NCBI RefSeq assembly: GCF_000203915.1
Contig: NC_008391.1
Location: forward strand, 1,178,001-1,242,000
Direction of reading: 5' to 3'
Length of the DNA stretch: 64,000 bases
Origin: Burkholderia ambifaria AMMD
GTDB lineage: Bacteria > Pseudomonadota > Gammaproteobacteria > Burkholderiales > Burkholderiaceae
Below are positions 50,339 to 58,991 of the stretch, one piece after another. The notes under the pieces are model-generated. The model ran no database searches. It was not told the origin of the DNA and saw only the letters and a list, made by a program, of their open reading frames with translations. The stretch's first letter is position 1; the number at the start of each line of letters is the position of its first letter. A program made the position numbers and the translations under genes.

Positions 50339-51940
50339 TTAGAAGCGGAAGACGGCACGTGCAGTGATAACGTCACCACGATCGCTCGGGCTGCCGGACG
50401 TCGCGGTCGTTGCCTTGTCGCTGTGCGCAACAAAATGGTCATATGTCATCTGCAACTGCATGCCTTTCCACAGCGTGTATGCCGCACCCAGTTCGTACAC
50501 GCGCAACGTCCGTGCACCGGGGAGTGTCATTTGTCCCGGATCCTGTCCGTAGCGATATGCGCCGCCTACGACCCACCGACCAAAGCGGTACTGAGCTTCG
50601 AGCGAATAGTTGTAGGTATTCGCGTTATAGATCGGGGAGCTTGCCGTGCCATGCTTTTGCTGGGCGCTCTTGCCCAGATAGAGCACGGACGGTCCGATTG
50701 CAAAGCCGCCGTACTCGACGCGGAATGCGGCCTGATAGGCCCTGAGATCGTAGAACGTGCCGCCCACGGTCGTCGCCGTTGGAACGGACTTGCCAGTCAT
50801 ATAAACGAAGTTACCCAACAGTCTCACGTCACCGAATTTCTGATCGTAGTCGAAACCGACTTCAATCAGATTGCGGAAAACTGCGTCATAACCAGCCCCG
50901 GTGAGCGCGGTAGACGTCGTGTAATTGAGCCGATTGGTACTAATGTCGTACGCGTCGTTCCGGGGCGTCCAATCGAAGCCGAAGCGGAACCCGGCGAAGC
51001 GGGGCGACATGTACATCACCTTGCTCGCATTGTTGTCAACCGCAAGCGCCGGCCAAACGACGCTCGTACCCATCAGTGCCCCCATTACACCGCCGCCGAT
51101 GTCCGCACCCTGGTACCGGCCATTGATCGCATCTACGCCTTGTGCTCCTCCTGTCGTGCCGCCGTTGGGCACCATGAAGCCGAGCGCAGTGTCGAAGCGG
51201 CCGGTAGGCAAGTAATCAAGCGCGAACGGAAAGTAGCTCTCGTCGCCATAGCCATTGCGAACGCCAGCGCTGAAATCACCATAGGGTCCTCGCGCGTATA
51301 GAAACGTGCGGTCTGGTGCGTTGACGCTCTGATCGCCCTTCGCGACAACGTAACGAACGAGACCGCCATAACTGAATCCGCCGTTAGCCTGCACTTCAGG
51401 GTTGACGATAAATCTGAAGCGCTCCCGTACCGCACTCGAGTTGAGATGAGAGTCGTTAGCCTGGCTTACGTATCCCCCCTCGACAACCACATCACCGCGC
51501 AACCGCGTGACTACGCGGCCGAGTGTCAAATCCGGGATCATGCCTGAATAGAGTGCCGGAGGCGCGATCGTGTCGAGTGCGCCCGACGGTGTCACGCTAG
51601 CGACCTCCGCTCCTGGAGCCGTATCGGCTTTGCGGCGCGCGATGGCTTCGGCCTTGCGCGACGAGTTCCCGGATTCAGGGAAGTCAGTACTCGTCGACGC
51701 CATCGAATCGGTCAATGCGGAACGCGATGCGGGCATTTGCTGGTTAACCTGCATGCGTAGATCGCGCATTTCCGCCTGTAATTGCTCGATTTGCGCATTT
51801 TGCTTCCGGACAAGTTCCATCAATTCCTCGTTGCCACCAGCCCACGCGGGTCCAGTCGCAATACTCAGCGCTATCGCGCCCACCGGAATCAGATTGTCGG
51901 TTCCTATCCTCGAACGACGACTTCTTTTCTGCTCACTCAT
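50339..51940 (-). CDS. Outer-membrane porin with N-terminal coiled coil (DUF3138-like), 533 aa
   Basis: Signal peptide near LIPVGAIALSIATGPAWA. The mature N-terminus has a coiled coil (residues ~38-70, ELMELVRKQNAQIEQLQAEM) that may trimerise in the periplasm, and a disordered segment follows. From about residue 130 many amphipathic beta strands with aromatic ends are seen (LRGDVVVEGGYVSQ, GGFSYGGLVRYVVAKGD, FDYDQKFGDVRLLGNFVYM), finishing in a C-terminal Phe (ITARAVFRF), the outer-membrane insertion signal. It probably admits sugars used by the GH3 enzyme encoded downstream. Upstream, 51941-52080 is strikingly AT-rich and likely carries the promoter. Confidence 0.85.
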   Translation of the reverse strand: MSEQKRSRRSRIGTDNLIPVGAIALSIATGPAWAGGNEELMELVRKQNAQIEQLQAEMRDLRMQVNQQMPASRSALTDSMASTSTDFPESGNSSRKAEAIARRKADTAPGAEVASVTPSGALDTIAPPALYSGMIPDLTLGRVVTRLRGDVVVEGGYVSQANDSHLNSSAVRERFRFIVNPEVQANGGFSYGGLVRYVVAKGDQSVNAPDRTFLYARGPYGDFSAGVRNGYGDESYFPFALDYLPTGRFDTALGFMVPNGGTTGGAQGVDAINGRYQGADIGGGVMGALMGTSVVWPALAVDNNASKVMYMSPRFAGFRFGFDWTPRNDAYDISTNRLNYTTSTALTGAGYDAVFRNLIEVGFDYDQKFGDVRLLGNFVYMTGKSVPTATTVGGTFYDLRAYQAAFRVEYGGFAIGPSVLYLGKSAQQKHGTASSPIYNANTYNYSLEAQYRFGRWVVGGAYRYGQDPGQMTLPGARTLRVYELGAAYTLWKGMQLQMTYDHFVAHSDKATTATSGSPSDRGDVITARAVFRF

Positions 51941-52105
51941 GATCTCCGCCCATGTCGTTATTTAATGAAATATGAATTCAATTACAATCAGTATTGCTAA
52001 CTATAAAATTCGCAAAGGTATGCTTCTATCTTTGAAGTCTCCAAACGGCTATCCTCCCTTCCTATAGAAGCTTTACGTCAGAGAAAAACCGTCGACCGGC
52101 AGCGG
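51941..52105 (-). promoter_or_regulatory. AT-rich upstream region of the porin gene
   Basis: About 140 nt rich in A/T runs lie between the porin start and the remnant chemoreceptor, unlike the rest of the window. On the minus strand, TTGCGA and TACTGA are spaced 16 nt apart as a weak promoter candidate. No palindrome of note was found. A strong promoter or nucleoid-protein binding is plausible. Confidence 0.35.
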
Positions 52106-52417
52106 TTACCTCACCTTCCAAACCGAGACAGTAGACACAAGCTCCCTGGCTCTCTGATTGAGCCCGTCGGCCATCCGAACCGACACTTCAACCAAGGCCG
52201 CGTTGCTCTGGGTGACATGGTCGATCTGCTCAATCGCCGCGCCAATCTCCTCGACGGTGACTCGCTGGTCCGCGGCAGACGCACTCATCTCTGCACTTTG
52301 ACCGGAGGCTCGGCGCGCGGCCGCAACGATACGCCCTAGTACCAAGAGGAGGCTGAAGAGCCAGACGCCCGTAACCAAGGTCAGCGCTGCGGGAATACGA
52401 AGTTTGCTCAGTACCAA
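52106..52417 (-). pseudogene. Internally deleted methyl-accepting chemotaxis protein remnant
   Basis: The 103-residue frame joins the first ~30 residues of a chemoreceptor (LSKLRIPAALTLVTGVWLFSLLLVLG, one membrane helix) directly to the extreme C-terminal part of the signalling hairpin (EMSASAADQRVTVEEIGAAIEQIDHVTQSNAAL, ending ELVSTVSVWKV). A normal MCP has ~500 residues; the sensor domain, second helix, HAMP and the kinase-contact hairpin are all missing. The start codon reads TTG. The precise in-frame junction suggests one internal deletion. It could still make a small membrane protein, but not a working receptor. Confidence 0.75.
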
Positions 52418-52452
52418 CGTCTTCTCTCCGTTGCCATTGCCTCATCCTGAAG

Positions 52453-53859
52453 TCAGTGCGAAGCCCTTCCCGGATCAGGGAGCGAACCCGCGTCACCCTC
52501 GTCGCGCGTGGGCGGTGCATTGGGCGCTGATGTACCGGCCGAAATTGCGGCAATTTCGCGCTGGCCGAGCGAGATCACGGCGGCGGCCAGCGCCAGCGCG
52601 ATCGCGAAGAGCCCGAACGTATAGCCTGACGACGACGTGACCGAAGCAACCGCGCCGACGATGATCGGCCCCATGATCCCGCCGACGCGATTCAGGCCGA
52701 CGGCCACGCCCATCCCGGTGCCGCGCACCTCCGTCCGGTAGCTCATGGCCTGGTAGTTGTTCAGCACGCCTTGCGCGCCGAAGACGAAGAAGCCGGCGGC
52801 GATGATGAACGGCGGCAGCCACAGATGTCCGATGGCGAGACCGATGGCGCCCATCGACACCGCCGCGAACACATAGCCGACGACCATCGCCCGGATGCGG
52901 CTGCGCAGCCGGTCCGCGAGCCAGCCCATGCCGATCCCGCCGAACACGGATGCCACCATGACCGTGGCCCCGTAGGCGAACGCCGACGACACGCCTTCAC
53001 CATGTGCGACCACCAACGTCGGCAGCCAGCCCGTCAGGCCGTGGATGCAAAAGAGGCTCAGAAAGCCGGTGATCCAGTGAACCAGCGTGTTGCGGCGATA
53101 GATCGGCGCCAGCAGCTCAGCGACAGACCCGATCTTCGCCGGCTTGTGCATCGGTGCGAATGCAGCGTCGCGGTACACGTCCGCCCGCTCGGGACGCAGC
53201 GTCGCCAGCAGCTTGCGCACCGGCTCATGACGTTTGCGCAGCATCAGGTACTGGATCGACTCGGGCAGCCAGAAGCCTGCCACGATCGCGACAACGAACG
53301 ACAGCGCGCCGATGAAGTAGAGCGACTGCCAGCCGAAGCTCGGCGTGAGCCAAAGCCCCGCGATGCCCGCAAAGATGCCGCCGGCGGAGAACCCGAGCTG
53401 AAACACCCAGGTTGCGAACAGGTTCGCCTGCTTCGCCGGCGCCCATTCGTTGATGCAGGTGAGCGCGAGCGGCGTGACCATGCCGAGCGCGACACCCATG
53501 ACAAGCCGCAGCAGCGCGAACATCGTCGGCGTGTGAACCACGGTGGCGAGCAAGGCGCTTGCGCCGGTGAGCATCCAGAGCGCCAGCAGCATCGTGCGGC
53601 GGCGGCCAAAGCGGTCCGAGAGCAGCCCCTGCACGACCGATCCGATCGAAAGCCCGACGATGCCGCTCGACAGCATGATGCCGATCATGTTGGGCGACGG
53701 CTGCCAGCTCTTGCGCACGAGCGGGATCACATAAGCGGCGTTGAACAGGTCGTAGCCGTCGAAAAACATGATGATGGTGATGAGCGCCGCGAACCGGAGA
53801 TGAAACGCGCCGATGCGGGCGTGCGCGATTTCCTCGCGTGCGTTGATGGTGATTGCCAC
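52453..53859 (-). CDS. MFS transporter of the aromatic acid:H+ symporter type, 468 aa
   Basis: Twelve membrane helices. The AAHS signature is present: DGYDLFNAAYVIPLV in helix 1 and the GRRRTM motif in SDRFGRRRTMLLALW between helices 2 and 3. A long central loop contains HEPVRKLLATLRPERADVY, and the second half starts near FLSLFCIHGLTGWLPT. AAHS proteins import 4-hydroxybenzoate, 3-(3-hydroxyphenyl)propionate and similar acids with protons. GTG 53859 follows GAGGAG. It is the last gene of the minus-strand aromatic operon (monooxygenase, FAH hydrolase, extradiol dioxygenase, amidohydrolase), so it probably imports their substrate. Confidence 0.88.
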   Translation of the reverse strand: MAITINAREEIAHARIGAFHLRFAALITIIMFFDGYDLFNAAYVIPLVRKSWQPSPNMIGIMLSSGIVGLSIGSVVQGLLSDRFGRRRTMLLALWMLTGASALLATVVHTPTMFALLRLVMGVALGMVTPLALTCINEWAPAKQANLFATWVFQLGFSAGGIFAGIAGLWLTPSFGWQSLYFIGALSFVVAIVAGFWLPESIQYLMLRKRHEPVRKLLATLRPERADVYRDAAFAPMHKPAKIGSVAELLAPIYRRNTLVHWITGFLSLFCIHGLTGWLPTLVVAHGEGVSSAFAYGATVMVASVFGGIGMGWLADRLRSRIRAMVVGYVFAAVSMGAIGLAIGHLWLPPFIIAAGFFVFGAQGVLNNYQAMSYRTEVRGTGMGVAVGLNRVGGIMGPIIVGAVASVTSSSGYTFGLFAIALALAAAVISLGQREIAAISAGTSAPNAPPTRDEGDAGSLPDPGRASH

Positions 53860-53978
53860 TGATGTCTCCTCGTCTTCTCGAACGGGTGCCGGACGTGGTC
53901 CCGGCCGATACTGCTTTTTCCGGTATGACGGTCCGGCGCCGCGCACGGCACCGGTTCCGCGATCGTTTTGCCGGCGTG

Positions 53979-55541
53979 CTAGCGCAGCGCTATTGCGAGC
54001 GTCGAGAGCTGCCGCTCGAGTTCGGCTGCGTCGGCGGCCACGCCCCACACGTAGTGGTCGGGGCGTACGATCGCCGCCTTGCAGCTGTGCGTAACGAACC
54101 AACGGGCCAGCACGCCCTCGCATTCGGTGACGGCGAGCACGCCAGCCGAGGCCTCGCCGCCTGCCGGGCCCACCTGTATGACCGTCGCCGGAATTTCCCG
54201 CGCTGCCGCCAGCGCCGACGCGCCGAGCACGCCCGCCTCCGACGCGACGATGCGCCAGCCCCCGCCCACCACGACATCGAGCAGTTGCGCAGCACCGCCT
54301 TGCGCATCGACAAGCGGCTGCGGAAACAGCGTCCCGCCGACCGGATTGCCGTCTTTGGCGAGCAGCCCCGCCTGCAGCGGCGGCACGATTTCCTGGCGCG
54401 TGACCGTCTTCACAACGCCGCCCGCCTCGCGCAGCAAGCGCGCATCACGCTCGCGCGCCGCCTCGACATCACGTTCGCAGATCACGCGGCCGATGTCCTT
54501 GATGCGCGTCGTGAGGCAGCGCACGTGAGCCTTGCGCTCGACCTCGTAGCTATCGAGCAGCGCATCGGACGACCCGCCGCGCAGCACGCGCTCGAGCTTC
54601 CATGTCAGGTTGACGACGTCGCGCACGCCCTGACACATCCCCTGGCCGATGAACGGCGGCTGCTGATGCGCCGCATCGCCCGCAATGAACACCCGCCCGC
54701 GCCGCCACTGCGCCGCGACGAGCGCATGAAAGCGATAGCTCGCCGCGCGCCAGAGCTCGCCGTCGTCGGGCGTGAGCCAGCGCGACAGCAGCTCCCACAC
54801 CTTCTCTTCCCGCTGCATTTCGCGCGGATCTTCATTGGGCGACAACATGATTTCCCAGCGGCGATGCGAGCCAGGACCGACGATGTACGTGCAGGGACGC
54901 GCAGGTTCGCAATACTGGATCGCCACCTTCGGCAGCTTCGCGAGGCCTCGCTCGTTGACGCGCATGTCGACGACGACCCAGGGCTCGTCGAAGATCAGAT
55001 CGTCGAGCGCGATGCCGAGACGCGTGCGCACGAAGCTCGACGCGCCGTCGCACGCGATCAGATAGCGGCCGGTCACCGTCCTCGTCTCGCCGATATCCGA
55101 GCGAAGCTGTGCCCGCACACGCTCACCGTCGTCCTCGAAATCGACGAGCTCGGTGCCGAGCGCGACCTCGATGCAATCGTAGGTCGCCGCCTGCTCGCGC
55201 AGCGCCGCTTCGACGGGCGGCTGCGTGAAGACCATCGTCGGCGTGTAGCCGAGCGGATAAGGCTGCGGAACAGTATCGATGCGCTTGATCAAGTCGCCGT
55301 CGACGCCGTAGTACTCCGACGGCGGGAACGCCGCAATATGGGACGCGATGCGCTCTGCCAGACCAAGATCCTGGAAGATCCGCATGATCTCGTGATCGAG
55401 CGCGATTGCGCGCGGCTTGTCGTACACCGTGCGCGCCTTGTCGAAGCACAGCGTGCGGATGCCAAGCTTGCCGAGCAGGTTGGCCGCCACCGCGCCCGCA
55501 GGGCCGAAGCCGGAAATGAGAACGTCGAAATCGTCGGTCAT
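53979..55541 (-). CDS. FAD-dependent aromatic hydroxylase (MhpA-like monooxygenase), 520 aa
   Basis: A group A flavoprotein monooxygenase. FAD motif FDVLISGFGPAGAVAANLLGKLG at the N-terminus, the DG motif in YLIACDGASSFVRTRLGIAL, and the GD motif in VFIAGDAAHQQPPFIGQGMC. The thioredoxin-like C-terminal domain of the MhpA/PheA group follows (to residue 520). It hydroxylates a phenolic ring to a catechol with NAD(P)H and O2. Start ATG 55541; a GTG three codons earlier (55550) overlaps the FAH-gene stop as GTGA and is an equally valid coupled start. The product should feed the extradiol dioxygenase at 56419. Confidence 0.9.
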   Translation of the reverse strand: MTDDFDVLISGFGPAGAVAANLLGKLGIRTLCFDKARTVYDKPRAIALDHEIMRIFQDLGLAERIASHIAAFPPSEYYGVDGDLIKRIDTVPQPYPLGYTPTMVFTQPPVEAALREQAATYDCIEVALGTELVDFEDDGERVRAQLRSDIGETRTVTGRYLIACDGASSFVRTRLGIALDDLIFDEPWVVVDMRVNERGLAKLPKVAIQYCEPARPCTYIVGPGSHRRWEIMLSPNEDPREMQREEKVWELLSRWLTPDDGELWRAASYRFHALVAAQWRRGRVFIAGDAAHQQPPFIGQGMCQGVRDVVNLTWKLERVLRGGSSDALLDSYEVERKAHVRCLTTRIKDIGRVICERDVEAARERDARLLREAGGVVKTVTRQEIVPPLQAGLLAKDGNPVGGTLFPQPLVDAQGGAAQLLDVVVGGGWRIVASEAGVLGASALAAAREIPATVIQVGPAGGEASAGVLAVTECEGVLARWFVTHSCKAAIVRPDHYVWGVAADAAELERQLSTLAIALR

Positions 55542-55546
55542 CGCTT

Positions 55547-56422
55547 TCACTGCGCCGCAGCCTCGTCCTGCACGACGTTCGACAGCACGCCGATGCCTTC
55601 GATATCCACTTCCACGCGATCGCCGGCCTTCATCCACACCGGCGGCGTGCGCGCGAAGCCGACGCCCGCGGGCGTGCCCATCACCACCACGTCGCCGGGC
55701 TCGAGCGTGAGGCACTCGGTCAAGAGCTCGATCGTCTCGGCGACGCTCCAGATCATGTCGGCCGTATTCGCGCGCTGCATCGCCTCGCCGTTCAGGCGCA
55801 ATTCGAGCTTCAGGCCCGCCGCGCCCGGCGGCAATTCGTCGGACGTCACGAGCCAGGGGCCGAATGCGCCGGTGCCGTCGAAGTTCTTGCCGATTGTCCA
55901 TTGCGCCGTGCGCTTCTGATAGTCGCGCACCGAGACGTCGTTGAAGCAGGCGTAGCCGAACACGTGGTCGAGCGCGTTTTCGCGCTTCACGTGGCGGCCT
56001 GTCTTGCCGATCACGACGACCAATTCGGCTTCATAGTCGAGCTTTTCGGACACGAACGGACGAATCACGGGATCGCCATGCGCGATCAGCGAGGTCGCGC
56101 CGCGGAAGAAGATCAGCGGATAGACGGGCTTCAGGTTGCCGCCTTCCTTGGCGTGGTCGTAGAAATTGTGGCCCAGACAGACGATCTTGCCGGGCTTCGG
56201 CACCACCGGCGCCAACTCCACTTCGGACAAGGGAATGCGATTGCCCACGTCAGCACGGGTGGCCGCGTTGCGCGCCGCCGCGACGACGTCCACGCCCGCC
56301 TCGAGCGCCGCGCGCAAGTCGGCCGGGACGGCCGGGTCCGCGCGGTTCAGGTCGATGACGTCGCTGCCGTCGAGTACGCCAAGCCGCGTGTCGCCGTTCT
56401 GTTTAAACGTGATCAGTTTCAA
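55547..56422 (-). CDS. Fumarylacetoacetate hydrolase-family protein, 291 aa
   Basis: An FAH-fold hydrolase with the metal-site acidic residues in the family order: KIVCLGHNFYDHAKEGGN, then PLIFFRGATSLIAHGDP, EKLDYEAELVVVIG, and VMGTPAGVGFARTPP. In meta-cleavage pathways such enzymes hydrolyse or hydrate ring-cleavage products (2-hydroxydienoate or acylpyruvate types). The start is TTG 56422, which overlaps the VOC dioxygenase stop (TTGA) and follows GGGAG; no nearby ATG gives the conserved N-terminus KLITFKQNGDTRLG. Third step of the operon after hydroxylation and ring opening. Confidence 0.87.
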   Translation of the reverse strand: MKLITFKQNGDTRLGVLDGSDVIDLNRADPAVPADLRAALEAGVDVVAAARNAATRADVGNRIPLSEVELAPVVPKPGKIVCLGHNFYDHAKEGGNLKPVYPLIFFRGATSLIAHGDPVIRPFVSEKLDYEAELVVVIGKTGRHVKRENALDHVFGYACFNDVSVRDYQKRTAQWTIGKNFDGTGAFGPWLVTSDELPPGAAGLKLELRLNGEAMQRANTADMIWSVAETIELLTECLTLEPGDVVVMGTPAGVGFARTPPVWMKAGDRVEVDIEGIGVLSNVVQDEAAAQ

Positions 56423-57354
56423 TTGAGACTCCCTGGATCGGATGAGTAGTGACGGCCTGCCTCGCCGTGAAAGAAAATCCTCTTTTGCGCTTCCTTGAGC
56501 CGAGGAGACGGCGCACGGCCCACGCCCCACTGGTCGATGCGGCCAGGCGGCCACGTCCAGTCGGCGGGGCCGCCGGTGCGATAGGTGTCGTCGACCTGCT
56601 GGACTTCCGCCGTGTACTCGATCACGAAATCGAACGGCCCGAGGAAATACGCGAAGACGTTGTTGCCGGGACCGTGCCGGCCCACGCCCCATTCGATCGG
56701 ATAGCCGGCGTCGTTCATCCGGCCGCCGCCGCGCATGACCGAATCGAGATCGGGCATCAGGAACGCGATGTGGTTGAGCGTGTTCTCGGTGGCGTCTGCG
56801 AGCGCGATGCTGTGGTGGTCGCTGCTGCAGCGCATGAACGCCATGATCCTGGTCCGGTCGGACAGCTTGAAGCCGAGCGCGTCCTCGAAGAAGCGCTGTG
56901 CCACGGCGACGTCGGCGCTGTTGAGCACCACGTGCGTGATCTTGACCGGACGGTCCTCGACCTCGGCGGTATCGACGTGGCGCTCGTCCCCCGCGATGAA
57001 GCGCAGGATGCGCCCCTGCGGATCGCGAGCGACGAGCTGCGTGCCGCCGCCCGGCTCGCCGGTCGCGTCGGGGCTGCTGACGATCGCGCCGCCGTGCTCG
57101 GGAATCACTTGCGCCAGCGCATGCAGCGCATCGATCGAGGCAACGCTGAAGTCGACCGAGCGCACGTCGGGCTGCTCGCTTCGATGCAACGCCAGAATAT
57201 GGTGAGCCGCGCCGGTGCCGCGCAGATAGACGGCATCGGCGGTGCGCGCGACCACCGCGAGGCGCCACGTTTCCGTATAGAACTGCTCGGCCAGCGCGAG
57301 ATCGGGAACGCCGATCGCGATGCCGCGCAAGGCGGTGACAAGCGGTTGCTTCAT
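56419..57354 (-). CDS. Extradiol ring-cleavage dioxygenase (two-domain VOC), 311 aa
   Basis: Two VOC domains as in BphC/catechol 2,3-dioxygenase. The metal triad is complete in the C-terminal domain: His141 (VKITHVVLN), His195 (NTLNHIAFLM) and Glu246 (DFVIEYTAE). The long RHGPGNNVFAYFLGPFDF segment is typical of Fe(II) or Mn(II) extradiol enzymes. It opens a catechol ring next to the two hydroxyls using O2. It sits between an FAH-type hydrolase (TTGA overlap) and the amidohydrolase (ATGA overlap), so all are translationally coupled. The substrate catechol is not identified. Confidence 0.88.
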   Translation of the reverse strand: MKQPLVTALRGIAIGVPDLALAEQFYTETWRLAVVARTADAVYLRGTGAAHHILALHRSEQPDVRSVDFSVASIDALHALAQVIPEHGGAIVSSPDATGEPGGGTQLVARDPQGRILRFIAGDERHVDTAEVEDRPVKITHVVLNSADVAVAQRFFEDALGFKLSDRTRIMAFMRCSSDHHSIALADATENTLNHIAFLMPDLDSVMRGGGRMNDAGYPIEWGVGRHGPGNNVFAYFLGPFDFVIEYTAEVQQVDDTYRTGGPADWTWPPGRIDQWGVGRAPSPRLKEAQKRIFFHGEAGRHYSSDPGSLN

Positions 57355-58406
57355 GCAAAACTCCTTGAACGCATGCCGAGGAACGTTTCGGCATTCTGAT
57401 GAATAAGGCGTACTTGCGCGGAGGGTTCCAGGCCGGCGCTCAAAATCCGGCCGACCGGGTCCTTGTCACGGAACGCAAACGGATAGTCGGTGCCGAGCAT
57501 GATCTGCGTCTCGCCGAAACGCGACACGAGGTGCGCGAGCGTGGCGTGATCGAAGACGAGCGCGTCGTAATAGAGACGCCGCGCCTGCGCAGAAGGCGAT
57601 TCCACGATCGCCTCGCCGAGCGGCGCGAACACCGAATGCGCCTGCTCGAGACGCGGCAGCAGCGACGCAAGCGTGCCGCCGCCGTGGCTGAACGCGATGC
57701 GCAGGCGCGGCCGGCGCACGATCAGGTTCGTGCAGATGACAGAGGCCGCCGCAAGACCCACGTCGGTCGGATAGCCAAGCGCCTGCAACAAGGGCTTCGG
57801 CCCTACGAGCCGCTCCGTGCCCGCAGGCTTCAGTGCATGGACGAAGATCGCGGCCCCGAGCGCTTCCGCCGCCTCGAAGAACGGATCGAAGCGCGGATCG
57901 CCGATCGGTACGCCGTTGACGTTGCTGCCCACCTCGACGCCGGCGAACTCCGGCACGGCCATCAGCCTGGATAGCTCGGCGATCGCGGCATCGATGTCCT
58001 GCAGCGGCACGGCGCCCAGACCGATCATGCAACCACCGCTTTGGGCGACCATCCCGCCGATTTCATCGTTGATATAGCGCAGCAGAACGGCGGCATCGGC
58101 CACCGGCATCCAATACGAAAGCAGCTCGGGCATCGGCGAAAGCGCCTGAATGCCGACCTGCTGCGCCGTCATGTCGTCGATGCGCTTGCCGATGTCCCAA
58201 CATTGGTCGGACACCGTGCGATAAACGGCACCATCGATCATCACGTGGCGGTGGCACGCGTGAGCCGGTGCCATCAACGGCCACGACGAGGGCGCGTGCG
58301 CCCCCGCATAGCGCGGGAAGTCCGCCGGCACGACGTGGGTGTGCACGTCGATGCCGTGCCCCGCGCAGCAGGAATGGGCGGCATGCCCGCGCGTTGCCTC
58401 ATCCAT
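57351..58406 (-). CDS. Amidohydrolase-family (ACMSD/2-3-dihydroxybenzoate decarboxylase-like) protein, 351 aa
   Basis: A metal-dependent TIM-barrel of the AMDH2 group. The first metal motif HxH is His22-x-His24 (IDVHTHVVP), then His in AIFVHALKP, FSHGGGTLASLL for the next ligand, and GTDYPFAF for the last Asp. Members decarboxylate ring-cleavage or hydroxybenzoate acids (ACMSD, gamma-resorcylate decarboxylase). In this operon it is likely to decarboxylate or hydrolyse an intermediate of the meta-cleavage route; which step cannot be settled. ATG 58406 overlaps the GlcG-like gene by 8 nt. Confidence 0.87.
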   Translation of the reverse strand: MDEATRGHAAHSCCAGHGIDVHTHVVPADFPRYAGAHAPSSWPLMAPAHACHRHVMIDGAVYRTVSDQCWDIGKRIDDMTAQQVGIQALSPMPELLSYWMPVADAAVLLRYINDEIGGMVAQSGGCMIGLGAVPLQDIDAAIAELSRLMAVPEFAGVEVGSNVNGVPIGDPRFDPFFEAAEALGAAIFVHALKPAGTERLVGPKPLLQALGYPTDVGLAAASVICTNLIVRRPRLRIAFSHGGGTLASLLPRLEQAHSVFAPLGEAIVESPSAQARRLYYDALVFDHATLAHLVSRFGETQIMLGTDYPFAFRDKDPVGRILSAGLEPSAQVRLIHQNAETFLGMRSRSFA

Positions 58407-58824
58407 GCTGAAGTCCCGCCGCCGTCACGCCGGCGATGCAGATCATCTCGTCCTCGTCGCCCGTTCCGCCGGAAGCGCCGACCGCGCCGAGCACGTCGCC
58501 CGCCTCGTTGCGGATCACGACGGCACCCGTCTGCGGAATGAATTTGCCGGCATTCATGGCCGACAGCGCGTTGAAGAAAGTCGGGTTGTCCTTCGCCCGC
58601 GCCAGCAGCGCGCGACTCGAGACGCCCATGCTGGCCGACGCCCACGCCTTGCCCTGCGCGATGTCGACGCGGGACATCGACGCCCCGTCTTCGCGCTGCG
58701 CCGCCTTGAGGTGTCCCGCCTCGTCGAGGACCACCACGGCCATCGGCTTGAAGCCGTGCTCGCGCGCCGCCTCGAGCGCGACGCCCACGATCTGGCTGGC
58801 TTGCGCCAGGGTCAAACGGTCCAT
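58399..58824 (-). CDS. GlcG/HbpS-family protein, 141 aa
   Basis: A GlcG/HbpS fold protein: LTLAQASQIVGVALEAAREH at the start, MAVVVLDEAGHLKAAQRED, VDIAQGKAWASASMG, and the C-terminal AVGASGGTGDEDEMICIAG. Members bind haem or small acids and are often in aromatic or glycolate catabolism operons. There is no signal peptide in this copy, so it acts in the cytoplasm. First gene of the six-gene minus-strand operon. Its start is about 50 nt from the palindromic operator shared with the divergent GntR gene. Confidence 0.85.
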   Translation of the reverse strand: MDRLTLAQASQIVGVALEAAREHGFKPMAVVVLDEAGHLKAAQREDGASMSRVDIAQGKAWASASMGVSSRALLARAKDNPTFFNALSAMNAGKFIPQTGAVVIRNEAGDVLGAVGASGGTGDEDEMICIAGVTAAGLQHG

Positions 58825-58870
58825 GGTTTGCCGCTCCCTGCGAACTCTGATGGAGCGGATTATATATATT

Positions 58871-58910
58871 TTTCCCTTGTTTGATCGTTTTTATACACAA
58901 ACAAGGGAAA
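58871..58910. promoter_or_regulatory. 13-bp palindromic operator between aromatic operon and GntR gene
   Basis: TTTCCCTTGTTTG (58871-58883) and CAAACAAGGGAAA (58898-58910) are perfect reverse complements with a 14-nt spacer. The arms' centres are 27 bp apart. The site sits in the 167-nt AT-rich divergent region, overlapping the expected promoters of both units. It is the clear candidate binding site for the GntR protein encoded at 58992. Confidence 0.75.
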
Positions 58911-58991
58911 TCACCTATATTTCACCAACTCTTACGGCGTACGCCACTATCGGATATACTTTCCCGGACAATCCCAACACTAGAGGTCACC

